Shown in pieces: positions 1-8,478 of a stretch of 64,000 bases of DNA (position 1 is the stretch's first letter; each line of letters starts with the position of its first letter). The stretch comes from CAVPKN01 sp964588495 (GTDB lineage Bacteria > Chlamydiota > Chlamydiia > Chlamydiales > JAAKFR01): assembly GCA_964588495.1 (NCBI GenBank), contig CAZPPS010000002.1, forward strand, positions 73,607-137,606, read 5' to 3'. Both the position numbers and the translations under genes were made by a program. The notes beneath the pieces were generated by a model. The model made no database searches and was not told where the DNA came from. It saw only the letters and a list, made by a program, of their open reading frames with translations.

Positions 1-1
1 C

Positions 2-79
2 CGCTTCACCACAGAGGAAGAAATCAATATAAGCATTCGGATCATCACAGATATCGTATCCGCCTTGCGCCGCCTTTAA
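2..79 (+). CDS. C-terminal end of a NifS-type cysteine desulfurase (partial)
   Basis: Only the last 25 codons and the stop are in the window; the gene begins upstream. The visible tail begins with RFTTEEEI and ends with a basic LRRL, which resembles the C-terminus of class V aminotransferase-fold cysteine desulfurases (NifS/IscS), where an R(F/I)TTEEEI segment precedes the final helix. These PLP enzymes take sulfur from L-cysteine for Fe-S assembly. The assignment is supported by context: in Chlamydia trachomatis a nifS homologue (CT258) lies next to two CBS-domain proteins (CT257, CT256), the same arrangement as here. Only the tail is seen, so the identity is an inference. Confidence 0.55.
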   Translation, partial: RFTTEEEINISIRIITDIVSALRRL

Positions 80-82
80 ATT

Positions 83-290
83 CCACGCCGAAGACACCAA
101 GACACAAAGAGATACATTTTTTCTTTCTCTCTGTTCTCTATGTTTTTTTTATTTTGCCTCTCAGACAGTTGTCAAAAAGCTTCAGGGGAATTTAAAAACC
201 ACAGAGGACACAGAGAAGGGATTATTTTTTTCTCTTTGCGCCTTCTCTCGCCTCTGCCGCCTCTGCTTTGTGTCTGCCTTAGGCACGGCA
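83..290. repeat. Nested palindromic repeat element (CACAAAG / CCACAGAG family), copy 1
   Basis: The gap between the nifS end and the CNNM/CBS gene holds no gene. It contains short purine-rich repeats (AAGACACAAAGAG, AAAACCACAGAGGACACAGAG) facing their complements (TCTCTGTTCTCTATG, CTTTGTGTCTG), with a centre around 150-195 reading TTTTGCCTCTCAGAC then GTCAAAAAGCTT. The same centre occurs in reverse orientation near 9121-9170, so this is a dispersed element and not random low complexity. Confidence 0.7.
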
Positions 291-307
291 TACGGGCACT
301 CACGGGA

Positions 308-1525
308 TTAGCCCTCTAGGGTGATGACGGTGACAGATTTGATGCCGAGGAGGGTGACCTCTTCGATGATGAGTTCGAAGCGGTCGAGGACGACGGTGTC
401 GCCGGGCAAGGGGTGGTGATCGAGGAGGGTGAGCATGAGTTGGGCAAACGTTTCCACGCCGTGGGGGTCGAGGTGTGTCTTATATTCCCGGTTGAAGTCG
501 GCAATTTTGGTGTTGCCGGGGAAGGTACGGTGAATGACTGGAATGGTCTCTACAACGTTTGCCAGGTGGTTGAGAGGCCATTCACCAAAGATTTCTTCGA
601 GGATGGTATCGAGTGTCAAAATGCCGATCGCAGAGCCACTTTCGTCAAGAACGATCGCTACAGACTGTTTGTTCCGCCTAAATTGGGCCAAAATGGGCAT
701 TAAAGTTGTGGTGGCTGTGATAAACCAGGGAGGGCGGGCATACTCGCGGATCGTGCTGGTATCTGGGAGGCGGACAAGATCGCGCACATCGGCAATTGCC
801 ACAATGTTGGAAGTTTTATTCAGAAAAAGAGGGATAAAGGACTCTTCTGAGTTCGAAAGTTTTTGACGGATTGCCGTCACAGTCGATGTGGCATCGATCA
901 GATCGATTTTGGAGAGGGGAGTCATCACTTGTGAAGCTGCAATGGTTTTTAGCGCAAAAATGCCCTCAATGACAATGTTGAACTCATTTTCTTCTTCCTG
1001 ACTCTCCAAAACTTTCTGAAGCTCTTCTCTTGAAAGGAGCATGTCAAAAGCTTCCCCTTCTTTGCCGAGGAGGCGGTAGATGATGTGAGTGACCTGGCTG
1101 ATGATCCAGATCAGAGGAGCCAGCAATTTGCTCACTGCATAGACAATGGGGATACCCAACATGCAGACATGCTCAGGAAATTTGCGCGCTGCAAAGAGAG
1201 GGACAAGTTCTGCAAATATGACAACCAGAAAAACTTGACTGAGCGCTGCAATATCAGGATCCAAGCCCACAGAGTTGTAAAATTCACGAGCTGTCTGAGA
1301 GCCCATCTGGAGGGCAACATTGACTCCAATCATCACTGTGCCAAAAAGGCGGGAGGGTTTCTGAAGCAGGTACTGAAGCCATTCGGCTCTTTTAATTTTC
1401 TTGCTCACATAATAGGCGAGACGGACACGGTTAAAAGAAACGGCTGCAAGCTCGAGCATAGAGAAAAAAGCCTGGACGGCGATACACAAAAGAACCGAGA
1501 GGAGCCAGAAAACGGTGTTACTCAT
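308..1525 (-). CDS. CNNM/DUF21 - CBS pair - CorC/HlyC domain membrane protein (CT257-like)
   Basis: A 405-residue integral membrane protein of the CNNM/TlyC/CorC family, thought to handle divalent cations such as Mg2+ (older annotations: hemolysin-like). Domain order: an N-terminal DUF21 region with about four hydrophobic segments (residues 1-145, starting with a long hydrophobic helix), a Bateman pair of CBS domains (about 195-315, with VMTPLSKIDL and a later SVAIVLDESGSAIGILT motif), and a C-terminal CorC_HlyC domain (about 325-400). It overlaps by 8 bp the upstream gene of the same family at 1518-2759, so the two are co-transcribed and probably arose by duplication. Family assignment is secure; substrate is unknown. 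Confidence 0.88.
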   Translation of the reverse strand: MSNTVFWLLSVLLCIAVQAFFSMLELAAVSFNRVRLAYYVSKKIKRAEWLQYLLQKPSRLFGTVMIGVNVALQMGSQTAREFYNSVGLDPDIAALSQVFLVVIFAELVPLFAARKFPEHVCMLGIPIVYAVSKLLAPLIWIISQVTHIIYRLLGKEGEAFDMLLSREELQKVLESQEEENEFNIVIEGIFALKTIAASQVMTPLSKIDLIDATSTVTAIRQKLSNSEESFIPLFLNKTSNIVAIADVRDLVRLPDTSTIREYARPPWFITATTTLMPILAQFRRNKQSVAIVLDESGSAIGILTLDTILEEIFGEWPLNHLANVVETIPVIHRTFPGNTKIADFNREYKTHLDPHGVETFAQLMLTLLDHHPLPGDTVVLDRFELIIEEVTLLGIKSVTVITLEG

Positions 1526-2759
1526 TCTTCAATCTCCGAATGTACACTCTTCTAACCCGGTTTGGATCGGCTGCTAACACCTGAAAGAGGAAATTTTTCC
1601 AGACATATTTGGTGCCGCTTTTTGGAATTTGTCCCATTTGTTCTGTGAGCCAACCGCCGACTGTTACCATATTATTTTCACTCGGGAGTTGCACTTGGAA
1701 AAGGGCCTCAAATTCGCTCAGCTCAAATTTGCCGCTTGTAATGATGATGTCCTTGCCGGCAGGTGTGAAGCGTAAAGAATCGTCCCGTCTATCAGAAATT
1801 TCTCCGACAACAAGCTCATAGAGATCCTCTTGGGTGATCAATCCCGAAATGGAGCTATATTCATCCAAAACAATGGCCATCTCCTCTTTTCTTTGGAAGA
1901 AATGGCGCAAAAGAGTACGGACCACGATGGTTTCAGGGACATAATAGGGCTTTTTAAGAAAAGCGAGACAATCCTGCGGTGTGTGGATGTTGGCTTTGTT
2001 TAAAAAAAACCGTTTTGCGGACAAAATGCCCCGCAAATTCTGCAGATCGCCCTGACAGACAGGTACCCGCGAACATTCTCGTTCTGCAAACAAATAGACC
2101 AGCTTGGAAAGGGGCTCTGAAATATCGTAATGAAGGATTTCGTGGCGGGGACGCATCCTCTCTTTAACTGTGATATCTGTCAGCGAAAGATAGCCGTGAG
2201 TCAGTTTCGCCTCATCATGGCTTAAAATCCCATAGCTTTCAGAGCTCTTCAAGAGCATCCTCAGCTCGTCTGGAGAGATCTCTTTCCCTTTTTGGAGAAA
2301 GAAAAAAAGAATCCGCGAAAGATAGGTCGTAATTTCTGTGATGAGCCGCCGGATCGGAGAGATAATCTTGTGCATGATCTCGATGGAACGGGCAATCCGC
2401 CAGGCAATTTGGGTATTAAACGGAAGAGCGATCGTTTTAGGCAAAATTTCCCCTAAAAAAAGGGTGAGCAAAAGGGGGATTCCCACTTTTAAAAACCAGG
2501 AAGAATCATCGCCAAAAAGATTGGCAGCGGTGTTTTGGATCAAAATATTGGCTGCGATATCGTAAAAGAGGAGCGTGACGAGCAGATCACGGGGTTTCAA
2601 CATCAAGTTGACAACCATCTGTTTCCGTTTATCAGGGTCGGTTGCAAAAAGTTTAAGCTCCGTGCTTGAAAGGGAAAACAGGGCAATGAGCGCCAGTGAA
2701 AAGTACCCTGAAAAAAGCGTGAAAAGGACCAGAAGTGTGATATAAAGAGCTGTTGTCAT
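1518..2759 (-). CDS. CNNM/DUF21 - CBS pair - CorC/HlyC domain membrane protein (CT256-like)
   Basis: A 413-residue paralogue of the downstream gene. The N-terminus is a four-helix DUF21 membrane domain (residues 1-150) with the family pattern of a helix, an FLGEILPK-type turn and more helices. CBS motifs are at about 205-310 (MRPRHEILHYD; AIVLDEYSSISGLIT) and a CorC_HlyC domain ends the protein. It starts inside the last codons of the FtsB-like gene (ATGA overlap at 2756-2759) and runs into the next CBS gene, so 3058 to 308 looks like one operon. Tandem CNNM proteins of this kind sit beside nifS in Chlamydia. Likely a metal-transport or metal-homeostasis membrane protein. Confidence 0.88.
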   Translation of the reverse strand: MTTALYITLLVLFTLFSGYFSLALIALFSLSSTELKLFATDPDKRKQMVVNLMLKPRDLLVTLLFYDIAANILIQNTAANLFGDDSSWFLKVGIPLLLTLFLGEILPKTIALPFNTQIAWRIARSIEIMHKIISPIRRLITEITTYLSRILFFFLQKGKEISPDELRMLLKSSESYGILSHDEAKLTHGYLSLTDITVKERMRPRHEILHYDISEPLSKLVYLFAERECSRVPVCQGDLQNLRGILSAKRFFLNKANIHTPQDCLAFLKKPYYVPETIVVRTLLRHFFQRKEEMAIVLDEYSSISGLITQEDLYELVVGEISDRRDDSLRFTPAGKDIIITSGKFELSEFEALFQVQLPSENNMVTVGGWLTEQMGQIPKSGTKYVWKNFLFQVLAADPNRVRRVYIRRLKNE

Positions 2760-3058
2760 GGCCGCACAAAATGCACTTTGGTTTGACCTTCCGGTACAAG
2801 GCCCAGTTTTTGCATTAAAACAAGCTCAATCCAACCCTCATCCCCTTGTGAGGCAATTTGGATTTTAAGCTCTTCTTGCAAAACCTTCGCTTCTTCCACC
2901 TTTAAAGTGAGCTGGTTGAATTTGGAGATCAGTTTCTGTTCTTCCCGATCTCTCCTTTTAGCCGCCTGATCATAGGAGAATAAACAGATAAGAAAAAAAA
3001 GAATTGTCCACCAAGATTTTAAAACAAGTTCTTCAAACAGTCGGGAACGCTTTTTCAT
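2756..3058 (-). CDS. FtsB/DivIC-like septum-formation protein (CT038-like)
   Basis: A 100-residue bitopic protein: a basic N-terminus, a single membrane helix at about residues 15-30 (WWTILFFLICLFSYD), a coiled coil (about 32-72), and a C-terminal segment with the DivIC/FtsB pattern in which a helix with a conserved Glu (GWIELVLMQKLGLVPEGQ) leads to a short beta strand. FtsB/DivIC proteins join FtsL and FtsQ in the divisome. Chlamydiae lack FtsZ, so a retained divisome link is informative. It lies 6 bp after dcd, matching the CT038-CT039 pair as I recall it. Topology is clear; the FtsB label is by pattern only. Confidence 0.65.
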   Translation of the reverse strand: MKKRSRLFEELVLKSWWTILFFLICLFSYDQAAKRRDREEQKLISKFNQLTLKVEEAKVLQEELKIQIASQGDEGWIELVLMQKLGLVPEGQTKVHFVRP

Positions 3059-3064
3059 CGATTC

Positions 3065-3634
3065 CTATACAAAAGGGACAGTGATGCCCCGCTGCTTTTG
3101 ATATTTGCCATTCCGCTCTGCATAGGACGTTGTGCAAACGTTGGCAGCTTCAAAGAAAAGAACCTGGGCGATCCCTTCATTTGCGTAAATTTTCGCAGGC
3201 AGAGGCGTTGTGTTAGAAATTTCGATGGTCACATGCCCTTCCCATTCAGGTTCAAAAGGGGTGACGTTGACGATGATACCGCATCGGGCGTAGGTAGATT
3301 TTCCAAGACAAATCGTCAAGATATTGCGCGGGATTTTGAAATATTCGACACTTCTTGCAAGGGCAAAGGAATTGGGGGGAATAATACATTCTTTAGCCAC
3401 AATATCGACAAAAGCATCTTCCGTAAAATTTTTGGGATCAACAACTGTGTTGTAGACGTTAGTAAAAACTTTAAATTCTTCTGAGACACGGATATCGTAG
3501 CCATAGCTGGAAAGGCCATAACTGACAATTTTTGCATCATTTGCCTCTGAACGTACCTGTCCATCCACAAACGGCTCAATCATTTTGGCCTCGAGTGCCA
3601 TTTGTCGAATCCAGCGATCTTCTTTAATGCTCAT
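3065..3634 (-). CDS. dcd: dCTP deaminase
   Basis: A 189-residue cytosolic enzyme that deaminates dCTP to dUTP, feeding dUMP and dTMP synthesis. The trimer-forming dUTPase-like fold is recognisable from SYGLSSYGYDIRVSEEF near residue 40, GKSTYARCGIIVNVTPFEP near 110 (the Arg that contacts the triphosphate is in STYAR), and GHVTIEISNTTPLP near 133, whose Glu is the catalytic base in the family. Length is standard. A GGGG ribosome binding site sits 5 bases before the ATG. It is divergent from ruvB, the same order as CT039-CT040. Confidence 0.95.
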   Translation of the reverse strand: MSIKEDRWIRQMALEAKMIEPFVDGQVRSEANDAKIVSYGLSSYGYDIRVSEEFKVFTNVYNTVVDPKNFTEDAFVDIVAKECIIPPNSFALARSVEYFKIPRNILTICLGKSTYARCGIIVNVTPFEPEWEGHVTIEISNTTPLPAKIYANEGIAQVLFFEAANVCTTSYAERNGKYQKQRGITVPFV

Positions 3635-3642
3635 AAAACCCC

Positions 3643-3724
3643 TTTTTGTGCACCTTTTACATCGGCGGTTTTCACCTACTCACCGAGTCTGTCAAAAACC
3701 GCCGCTAAAAAATCTGCACAAAAA
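3643..3724. repeat. 82-bp nested palindrome between dcd and ruvB
   Basis: An outer inverted pair, TTTTTGTGCA (3643-3652) and TGCACAAAAA (3715-3724), encloses an inner pair, GGCGGTTTT (3664-3672) and AAAACCGCC (3695-3703). The outer arm touches the region just upstream of the dcd ribosome binding site. It could be a dispersed repeat, an operator or a cruciform; no second copy is visible in the window. Confidence 0.6.
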
Positions 3725-3811
3725 TTCTTATTTGTCAGCTCACGCTGAATTTTGAAATTGATCTTCCTTTTTTATAGCGTGGGATTCTGTTTTTTGCTAG
3801 TGTTTATCATC

Positions 3812-4828
3812 ATGAGCTACAAGGAAACTTTCATAGAGTCAACTCTGACAAAAGAAGATTTTTCTTTTGAAGTTCCTCTCCGTCCCCAATCTCTCAATGA
3901 TTTTTTGGGCCAGGATGATGTGCGAGCGCGTCTTGATGTCTTTATGGGAGCTGCCCTTCAGCGCAAAGAGTCGTTGGGGCATTGCCTCCTTTTTGGCCCC
4001 CCAGGTCTTGGAAAAACGACCCTTGCCGGCATCATCGCGAAGACGATGGGAAGCTCTCTTGTTGTGACCTCAGGCCCTTTGCTCGATAAACCAGGCGATT
4101 TAGCAGGACTTCTGACTAATCTCAAAGAGGGAGATATTCTTTTTATCGATGAAATCCATCGGATCAACCGGAGTGTTGAAGAATATTTATACCCTGCGAT
4201 GGAAGATTTTGTTTTAGATCTACTAATTGATAGCGGCCCAAATGCAAGAAGCGTCCAAGTGAAGCTAAATCCATTTACTTTGGTAGGCGCAACGACCCGC
4301 AGCGGCCTTTTGAGCGCCCCTATGCGCTCCCGTTTTGCCCTTAATTGCAGACTCGATTACTACCAGCCAGAAATTCTTGAAAAAATTTTAAGCAGATCAG
4401 CCAAGATATTGAAATTAAGTATCGACAATGAAGCTGTGGCTGAAATTGCGAAACGGGCACGAGGCACGCCCCGTGTGGCAAACAATCTTTTACGCTTTGT
4501 GCGCGATTATGCCCAAATGAAGGCCCAGGGGCATGCAGACTCACAAGTTGTCCACAATGCTCTTGGCATGCTGGCAATTGATGAGAAAGGGCTTGATGAG
4601 ATGGATAAACGCCTTCTTTCAGTTTTGATCGATCACTATCAGGGAGGCCCTGTGGGGATCAATACGCTCGCAGTGGCTTTGGGAGAAGAGGGACAAACGA
4701 TCGAAGAAGTTTATGAGCCCTATTTGATTTTGCAAGGGTTTATCAAGCGGACACCGCGCGGACGGATGGCAACAGAATCTGCCTACGTCCATTTGGGCAA
4801 AAAAAGAGAACAGGATACATTATTTTAG
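3812..4828 (+). CDS. ruvB: Holliday junction branch-migration ATPase RuvB
   Basis: A 338-residue AAA+ motor that drives branch migration of Holliday junctions with RuvA. Walker A is GPPGLGKTT and Walker B is LFIDEIHR; sensor and arginine-finger segments (VGATTRSGLLSAPMRSRF) and the C-terminal winged helix (about 255-330, with DHYQGGPVGINTLA and RTPRGR) are all present. The frame stays open for 20 more codons upstream (to 3752), but that extension is a hydrophobic stretch not found in RuvB, and the family N-terminus aligns with the ATG at 3812 (MSYKETF). Divergent from dcd and followed after 9 bp by the SpoIID-like gene. Confidence 0.96.
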   Translation: MSYKETFIESTLTKEDFSFEVPLRPQSLNDFLGQDDVRARLDVFMGAALQRKESLGHCLLFGPPGLGKTTLAGIIAKTMGSSLVVTSGPLLDKPGDLAGLLTNLKEGDILFIDEIHRINRSVEEYLYPAMEDFVLDLLIDSGPNARSVQVKLNPFTLVGATTRSGLLSAPMRSRFALNCRLDYYQPEILEKILSRSAKILKLSIDNEAVAEIAKRARGTPRVANNLLRFVRDYAQMKAQGHADSQVVHNALGMLAIDEKGLDEMDKRLLSVLIDHYQGGPVGINTLAVALGEEGQTIEEVYEPYLILQGFIKRTPRGRMATESAYVHLGKKREQDTLF

Positions 4829-4837
4829 GAGTCTTCA

Positions 4838-5647
4838 ATGAAAATGAATAAATTATTTTTAAGCGCACTGCTTCTAACTGTGCCCATGACAGGCGCACAT
4901 ATGTATGCTGCTGCGAGCAATCAAGTTAAAAATCTTCCTGTGGGGCCGAAGATTCGGGTCCTTTTAGAAAAAGATGTCCCTTCTGCGATGTTGGAAGCGC
5001 GCGGCAACTATACTGTCATTCGGAAAGACACAGGGGCTACCATAAGCTCTGGCATTCTGGATAAACGTTTTACTGTCCACGCGCTTCAAACAGGAATGCG
5101 TTGGGGAGAAGAGTATCCCGATGTTTATCAGATTTCTGTGGTGCCCAATGGTCCCAATTCGACCATCCTTGTAAATGGCATCCAGTATAAAGGTGCAGTT
5201 TCAGTTTACCGCGTGCAAGATAGCCGTATTACAATCGTCAATGAAATTCCTGTAGAAGATTATACGAAATCTTTCATGGCGACCCGTGTAGAAGAGAACA
5301 TGTCAAAAGAGGCATTAGTCGCTCTCGCTATTGCAACACGCACAGAAATCTACGCAAAAGTGCTTCAGGGGGCAAAATCTTTGAAGCCTTGGGATATCAG
5401 CGCCCGTGATCATGATTATTTTGGCTTTGGAATCACACGAGGCGATAATGGTGTTGAAATGGCAGTGGATCTGACGCGCTACATGGTTTTGGAGTCACAC
5501 AAAGCAGATTTTGAGACGATGCATGCAGATAAAGCGGATGAGCTTGCAAAGCAGGGATTAGATGCCCAAAAAATATTGAAGACGCTCTATCCTCACGCCA
5601 AAATTGCTACGACAATTGATCCTGATGAGGTAGCTGTTAGGTATTGA
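4838..5647 (+). CDS. Secreted SpoIID-domain protein (CT041-like), probable peptidoglycan lytic enzyme
   Basis: A 269-residue exported protein. A signal peptide is clear (MKMNKLFLSALLLTVP followed by small residues and an Ala-rich cleavage zone near 26). The SpoIID domain occupies about residues 38-230; its core is IVNEIPVEDYTKSF near 132 followed by a helix ending EALVALAIATRTE near 160, equivalent to the Glu-Asp-Tyr and Ala-x-x-x-Arg-Thr motifs of SpoIID lytic transglycosylases. In chlamydiae such an enzyme would act on the thin septal peptidoglycan. It follows ruvB after 9 bp with a GGAG site, as in CT040-CT041. Catalysis is inferred from the family. Confidence 0.82.
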   Translation: MKMNKLFLSALLLTVPMTGAHMYAAASNQVKNLPVGPKIRVLLEKDVPSAMLEARGNYTVIRKDTGATISSGILDKRFTVHALQTGMRWGEEYPDVYQISVVPNGPNSTILVNGIQYKGAVSVYRVQDSRITIVNEIPVEDYTKSFMATRVEENMSKEALVALAIATRTEIYAKVLQGAKSLKPWDISARDHDYFGFGITRGDNGVEMAVDLTRYMVLESHKADFETMHADKADELAKQGLDAQKILKTLYPHAKIATTIDPDEVAVRY

Positions 5648-5654
5648 TCTACTC

Positions 5655-5736
5655 CCCCGTGGCCTGTGCCCGTGCCCGCCCGTGTCCCGATGGCAAAGGG
5701 GAAAAGGGCGGGCAAGGGCACAGGCACGGGCACGGG
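5655..5736. repeat. GGGCAx hexamer hairpin, copy 1
   Basis: CCTGTGCCCGTGCCCGCCC on the left faces GGGCACAGGCACGGGCACGG on the right, with about 25 bases between. It lies between the convergent ends of the SpoIID-like gene and glgX, where a strong bidirectional hairpin could serve as a terminator, but related arrays occur at four other places in other contexts. Confidence 0.75.
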
Positions 5737-5738
5737 AT

Positions 5739-7772
5739 CTATTTTTCGTAACTCTTCAATATAAGCGCCGAATAAGGCGCCATCACAAATTTGTCCTCTT
5801 TAATCTCCGCCGCCTCTTTTTCCTCCACAATATCCTGTGGGGATGGCAAAAACGTATAAACGTGTTGCCGCCATGGGTGATCAACCTTGGGCAATTCTAT
5901 TTCTACCTCTTCATGAAAGGCATTAAAGGCGATATAGAGGACATATTTATGGATGGTATCGGGAAGCGAGCAGGCAATGAAACGGTTAGAGACGCTCCAA
6001 TCGGCCTCTTCTGGTTTTACGCCGTGCCAGATCACATCTTTTTCTTGTAGAAAGCGGGATCTGCTCAAAATGGGGTGGGCCTTTCTAAAGGCAATCATAT
6101 GCTGATAAAACCGGAAAAAAGATGGATTCTCTTCTAGAGTGTCCCACTGAAACCAATTGAGGCGAGAATCATGACTCCAAGTGTTGTTATTCCCATTTTT
6201 GCTATGCCCATATTCATCTCCCATCAAAAGCATCGGAACACCTTGTGAGACCATCAGAGCGACGTGGAAATTTTTCCTCTGTCTGACTCTAAGTTCGATG
6301 ATTTTTTCATCATCGGTTGCCCCTTCTGCGCCGCAATTCCAGCTTAAGTTATTGTTATCTCCATCGCGGTTGTCTTCTCCATTATTTTCATTGTGCTTGT
6401 CGTTATAAGACACAAGATCGTTCAGGGAAAAACCATCATGGCAGGTGACGAAGTTAATGCTGTGCGAGGGGAGTCTTCCTCTCCCATAAAGGTCTTGAGA
6501 GCCTCCCAAGCGGGTTGCAAAATAGCCGACAGAGCCCTCAGTCCCTTTGATGAATTTGCGCACATCATCTCTATATCTACCGTTCCATTCAGCCCATCTG
6601 CCCATGGCAGGAAACGAGCCTACCTGATAGAGCCCTCCGGCATCCCAGGCTTCGGCAATCAGCTTTATGTTTGCCAAAATGGGATCTAAAGTGATGGCTT
6701 CAATAATCGGAGGATTTTCTAAAGGAATGCCATCGTGGGAGCGTACCAAAATGGATGCCAGATCAAAGCGGAAGCCATCCACATGCATCTCAGAGACCCA
6801 ATAGCGTAATGAATCGCGGATAATTTCCCTAACTACAGGGTGATTGCAGTTAAACGTATTACCGCATCCTGAAAAATTGTAATAGTGGCCATCAGGGGCG
6901 AGCATGTAGTAGACAGGATTTTCAAGCCCTTTGAATGAATTAAGAGGACCGTTTTGATTTCCCTCTGAGGTGTGGTTGTAGACAACATCGAGGATGACTT
7001 CAATTCCATTTTGGTGCAAAGCTTTGACAAGCTGTTTAAAGTCGTTTGGGGTGCCATAGCGGTTTGTTGGGGAAAAGAAATTCACAGTCGAATAGCCCCA
7101 ATAATTAAAAAGAGGCTCATTGGTTTCAGGATTGGTCAAACGGTTTTCCATTTCATTGAATTCATGGATGGGCATCAGCTCGATACAGTTGACTCCTAAA
7201 GACTTTAGGTAAGGAATTTTTTCGATAATTCCTAAAAAGCCCCCTTTGTGCTCAACCTTGCTGGAAGGGTCATTGGTAAAGCCGCGCACATGCATCTCAT
7301 AAATGATTAATTCATGCGCTGCAAGTTGGGGATGAACATCTCCTTCCCAATCAAAAGAAACATCAGGCTGGACAACCCCTTTGTGTATATGGGTAACATC
7401 CCGTCTTTTTCCTGTTCCCCAGGTTGAGGGGGAGGCCACTTGTTTGGAATAAGGGTCGAGAAGGACACGCCGGTTGTCGAAAAAAAGTCCCTGCATGGGG
7501 CTGTAGGGACCTGCGACCCGAAAGCCATAGTGGCAATTGGGAGGAATATCGTAGACTTGAATATGCCAGACATAACCTGTTTTATTCTCCTCGGCTTTCA
7601 AAGGAATTTCAGCAAACGCTTTTTCTTCGTCAGGATGAAAAAGGCAGAGGGAAACTTCCCTTGCATGCTTTGAAAAAATGGCAAAATTGAATCCACCGTT
7701 TGTTTTGGTGGCGCCATAGGGGAGAGGAAAGCCACGATCTGTACTTAATTTTTCACTCATTAGTTTGTGCAT
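5739..7772 (-). CDS. glgX: Glycogen debranching enzyme (isoamylase type)
   Basis: A 677-residue GH13 enzyme that cleaves alpha-1,6 branches in glycogen. Domain order: N-terminal CBM48 (about 15-110, with TNGGFNFAIFSKHAREV), the (beta/alpha)8 barrel (about 150-560) and a C-terminal beta domain. Catalytic motifs visible: EVILDVVYNHTSEG, VDGFRFDLAS with the nucleophile Asp, LIAEAWDAGG with the acid Glu, and FVTCHDGFSLNDL. Two in-frame ATGs are available; the second (7760, MSEKLS) is equally plausible. Chlamydiae store glycogen and use GlgX with MalQ (59075-60724 here) to mobilise it. Orientation and neighbours match CT042. Confidence 0.95.
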   Translation of the reverse strand: MHKLMSEKLSTDRGFPLPYGATKTNGGFNFAIFSKHAREVSLCLFHPDEEKAFAEIPLKAEENKTGYVWHIQVYDIPPNCHYGFRVAGPYSPMQGLFFDNRRVLLDPYSKQVASPSTWGTGKRRDVTHIHKGVVQPDVSFDWEGDVHPQLAAHELIIYEMHVRGFTNDPSSKVEHKGGFLGIIEKIPYLKSLGVNCIELMPIHEFNEMENRLTNPETNEPLFNYWGYSTVNFFSPTNRYGTPNDFKQLVKALHQNGIEVILDVVYNHTSEGNQNGPLNSFKGLENPVYYMLAPDGHYYNFSGCGNTFNCNHPVVREIIRDSLRYWVSEMHVDGFRFDLASILVRSHDGIPLENPPIIEAITLDPILANIKLIAEAWDAGGLYQVGSFPAMGRWAEWNGRYRDDVRKFIKGTEGSVGYFATRLGGSQDLYGRGRLPSHSINFVTCHDGFSLNDLVSYNDKHNENNGEDNRDGDNNNLSWNCGAEGATDDEKIIELRVRQRKNFHVALMVSQGVPMLLMGDEYGHSKNGNNNTWSHDSRLNWFQWDTLEENPSFFRFYQHMIAFRKAHPILSRSRFLQEKDVIWHGVKPEEADWSVSNRFIACSLPDTIHKYVLYIAFNAFHEEVEIELPKVDHPWRQHVYTFLPSPQDIVEEKEAAEIKEDKFVMAPYSALILKSYEK

Positions 7773-7807
7773 ACATGTTTAGACACCAATTAAGCAATAA
7801 AAACGTG

Positions 7808-7835
7808 TTGGAAAATAAATGGGGTGTGCTATAAC
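7808..7835 (+). promoter_or_regulatory. Putative sigma-66 (housekeeping) promoter for the T3SS chaperone gene
   Basis: TTGGAA at 7808-7813 and TATAAC at 7830-7835, separated by 16 bases, lie about 45 bases before the ATG at 7881 in the divergent glgX-chaperone gap. The spacing fits a sigma-70 type promoter. This is sequence match only. Confidence 0.5.
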
Positions 7836-7880
7836 GGTGTGAATTAAGCTATGGATACCTAGTTGTAGAAAGGATTAGTC

Positions 7881-8378
7881 ATGTCATTTGAAAACGCTAA
7901 AGAAAATTTAAAAGAATTCGGGAAAGAGCTTGGTCTTGAAGGACTTGCTTATGATGAAAATAATACCTGTATTCTTGGCATCGATGATGAGTTTTCGATG
8001 CACCTCACTTATGAGCCTAACTCAGACCGTCTTTATGTCTATTCGCCCCTTCTGGACGGATTGCCAAAAGATGATCGGATCAAAGTAAAACTCTACGAGA
8101 AACTGCTCGAAGGCTCTATGCTCGGTGGCCAAATGGCTGGCGGCGGCGTAGGTGTTGCTGTGAAAGAAGAACTGATTTTGATGCACTGTGTCATCGATAT
8201 GGCATATGCAGTTCCTTCTCTTTTGCGCGCATTTGCCCCTCTTTATGTTGAAACTGTAGAAAAATGGCGTACAGTGTGCCGCGATATCTGCGAAGGAAGA
8301 GAGCCTTCTGTAGATACAATGCCAAAACCTCCTCCAACACAACCTCCTCCACGTGGCGCTGGGGTTATTAGAGGCTAA
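7881..8378 (+). CDS. slc1: Type III secretion chaperone, CesT/Slc1-like (CT043-like)
   Basis: A 165-residue small cytosolic protein of the CesT/SycE chaperone fold: helix (FENAKENLKEFGKELGLEG), beta strands with a central DDEFSMHLTYEPNSDRLYVYSPL stretch, a glycine-rich GGQMAGGGVGV turn and a C-terminal helix, finishing in a Pro-rich tail. Class I chaperones of this kind dimerise and present effectors to the secretion apparatus; in Chlamydia, Slc1 (CT043) serves early effectors such as TarP. It lies between glgX and ssb exactly as CT043 does. Family and synteny agree; the client proteins are not in this window. Confidence 0.8.
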   Translation: MSFENAKENLKEFGKELGLEGLAYDENNTCILGIDDEFSMHLTYEPNSDRLYVYSPLLDGLPKDDRIKVKLYEKLLEGSMLGGQMAGGGVGVAVKEELILMHCVIDMAYAVPSLLRAFAPLYVETVEKWRTVCRDICEGREPSVDTMPKPPPTQPPPRGAGVIRG

Positions 8379-8388
8379 GAAATTTCCA

Positions 8389-8478
8389 CTTGCCCTTGCC
8401 CCTGCCCTTGCCCTTGCCCGACCAAATTGTTGCGTACAAATTAATCGGGCAAGGGCAAGGGCAAGGGCAGGGGCAAGG
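8389..8478. repeat. GGGCAx hexamer hairpin, copy 2
   Basis: CTTGCCCTTGCCCCTGCCC and more hexamers on the left face their complement GGGCAAGGGCAAGGGCAAGG on the right, with a 24-base A/T-rich loop. Arms are over 30 bp and nearly perfect. The element sits between the chaperone gene and ssb, and short direct repeats (GGTTATTAGAGGCTAA and GGTAATTAGAGGATAA) lie on its two sides. Confidence 0.8.

Noticed and set aside
3752..3811. Upstream extension of ruvB by 20 residues
   Set aside because: The extension is hydrophobic and not part of RuvB; the family start aligns with the ATG at 3812.
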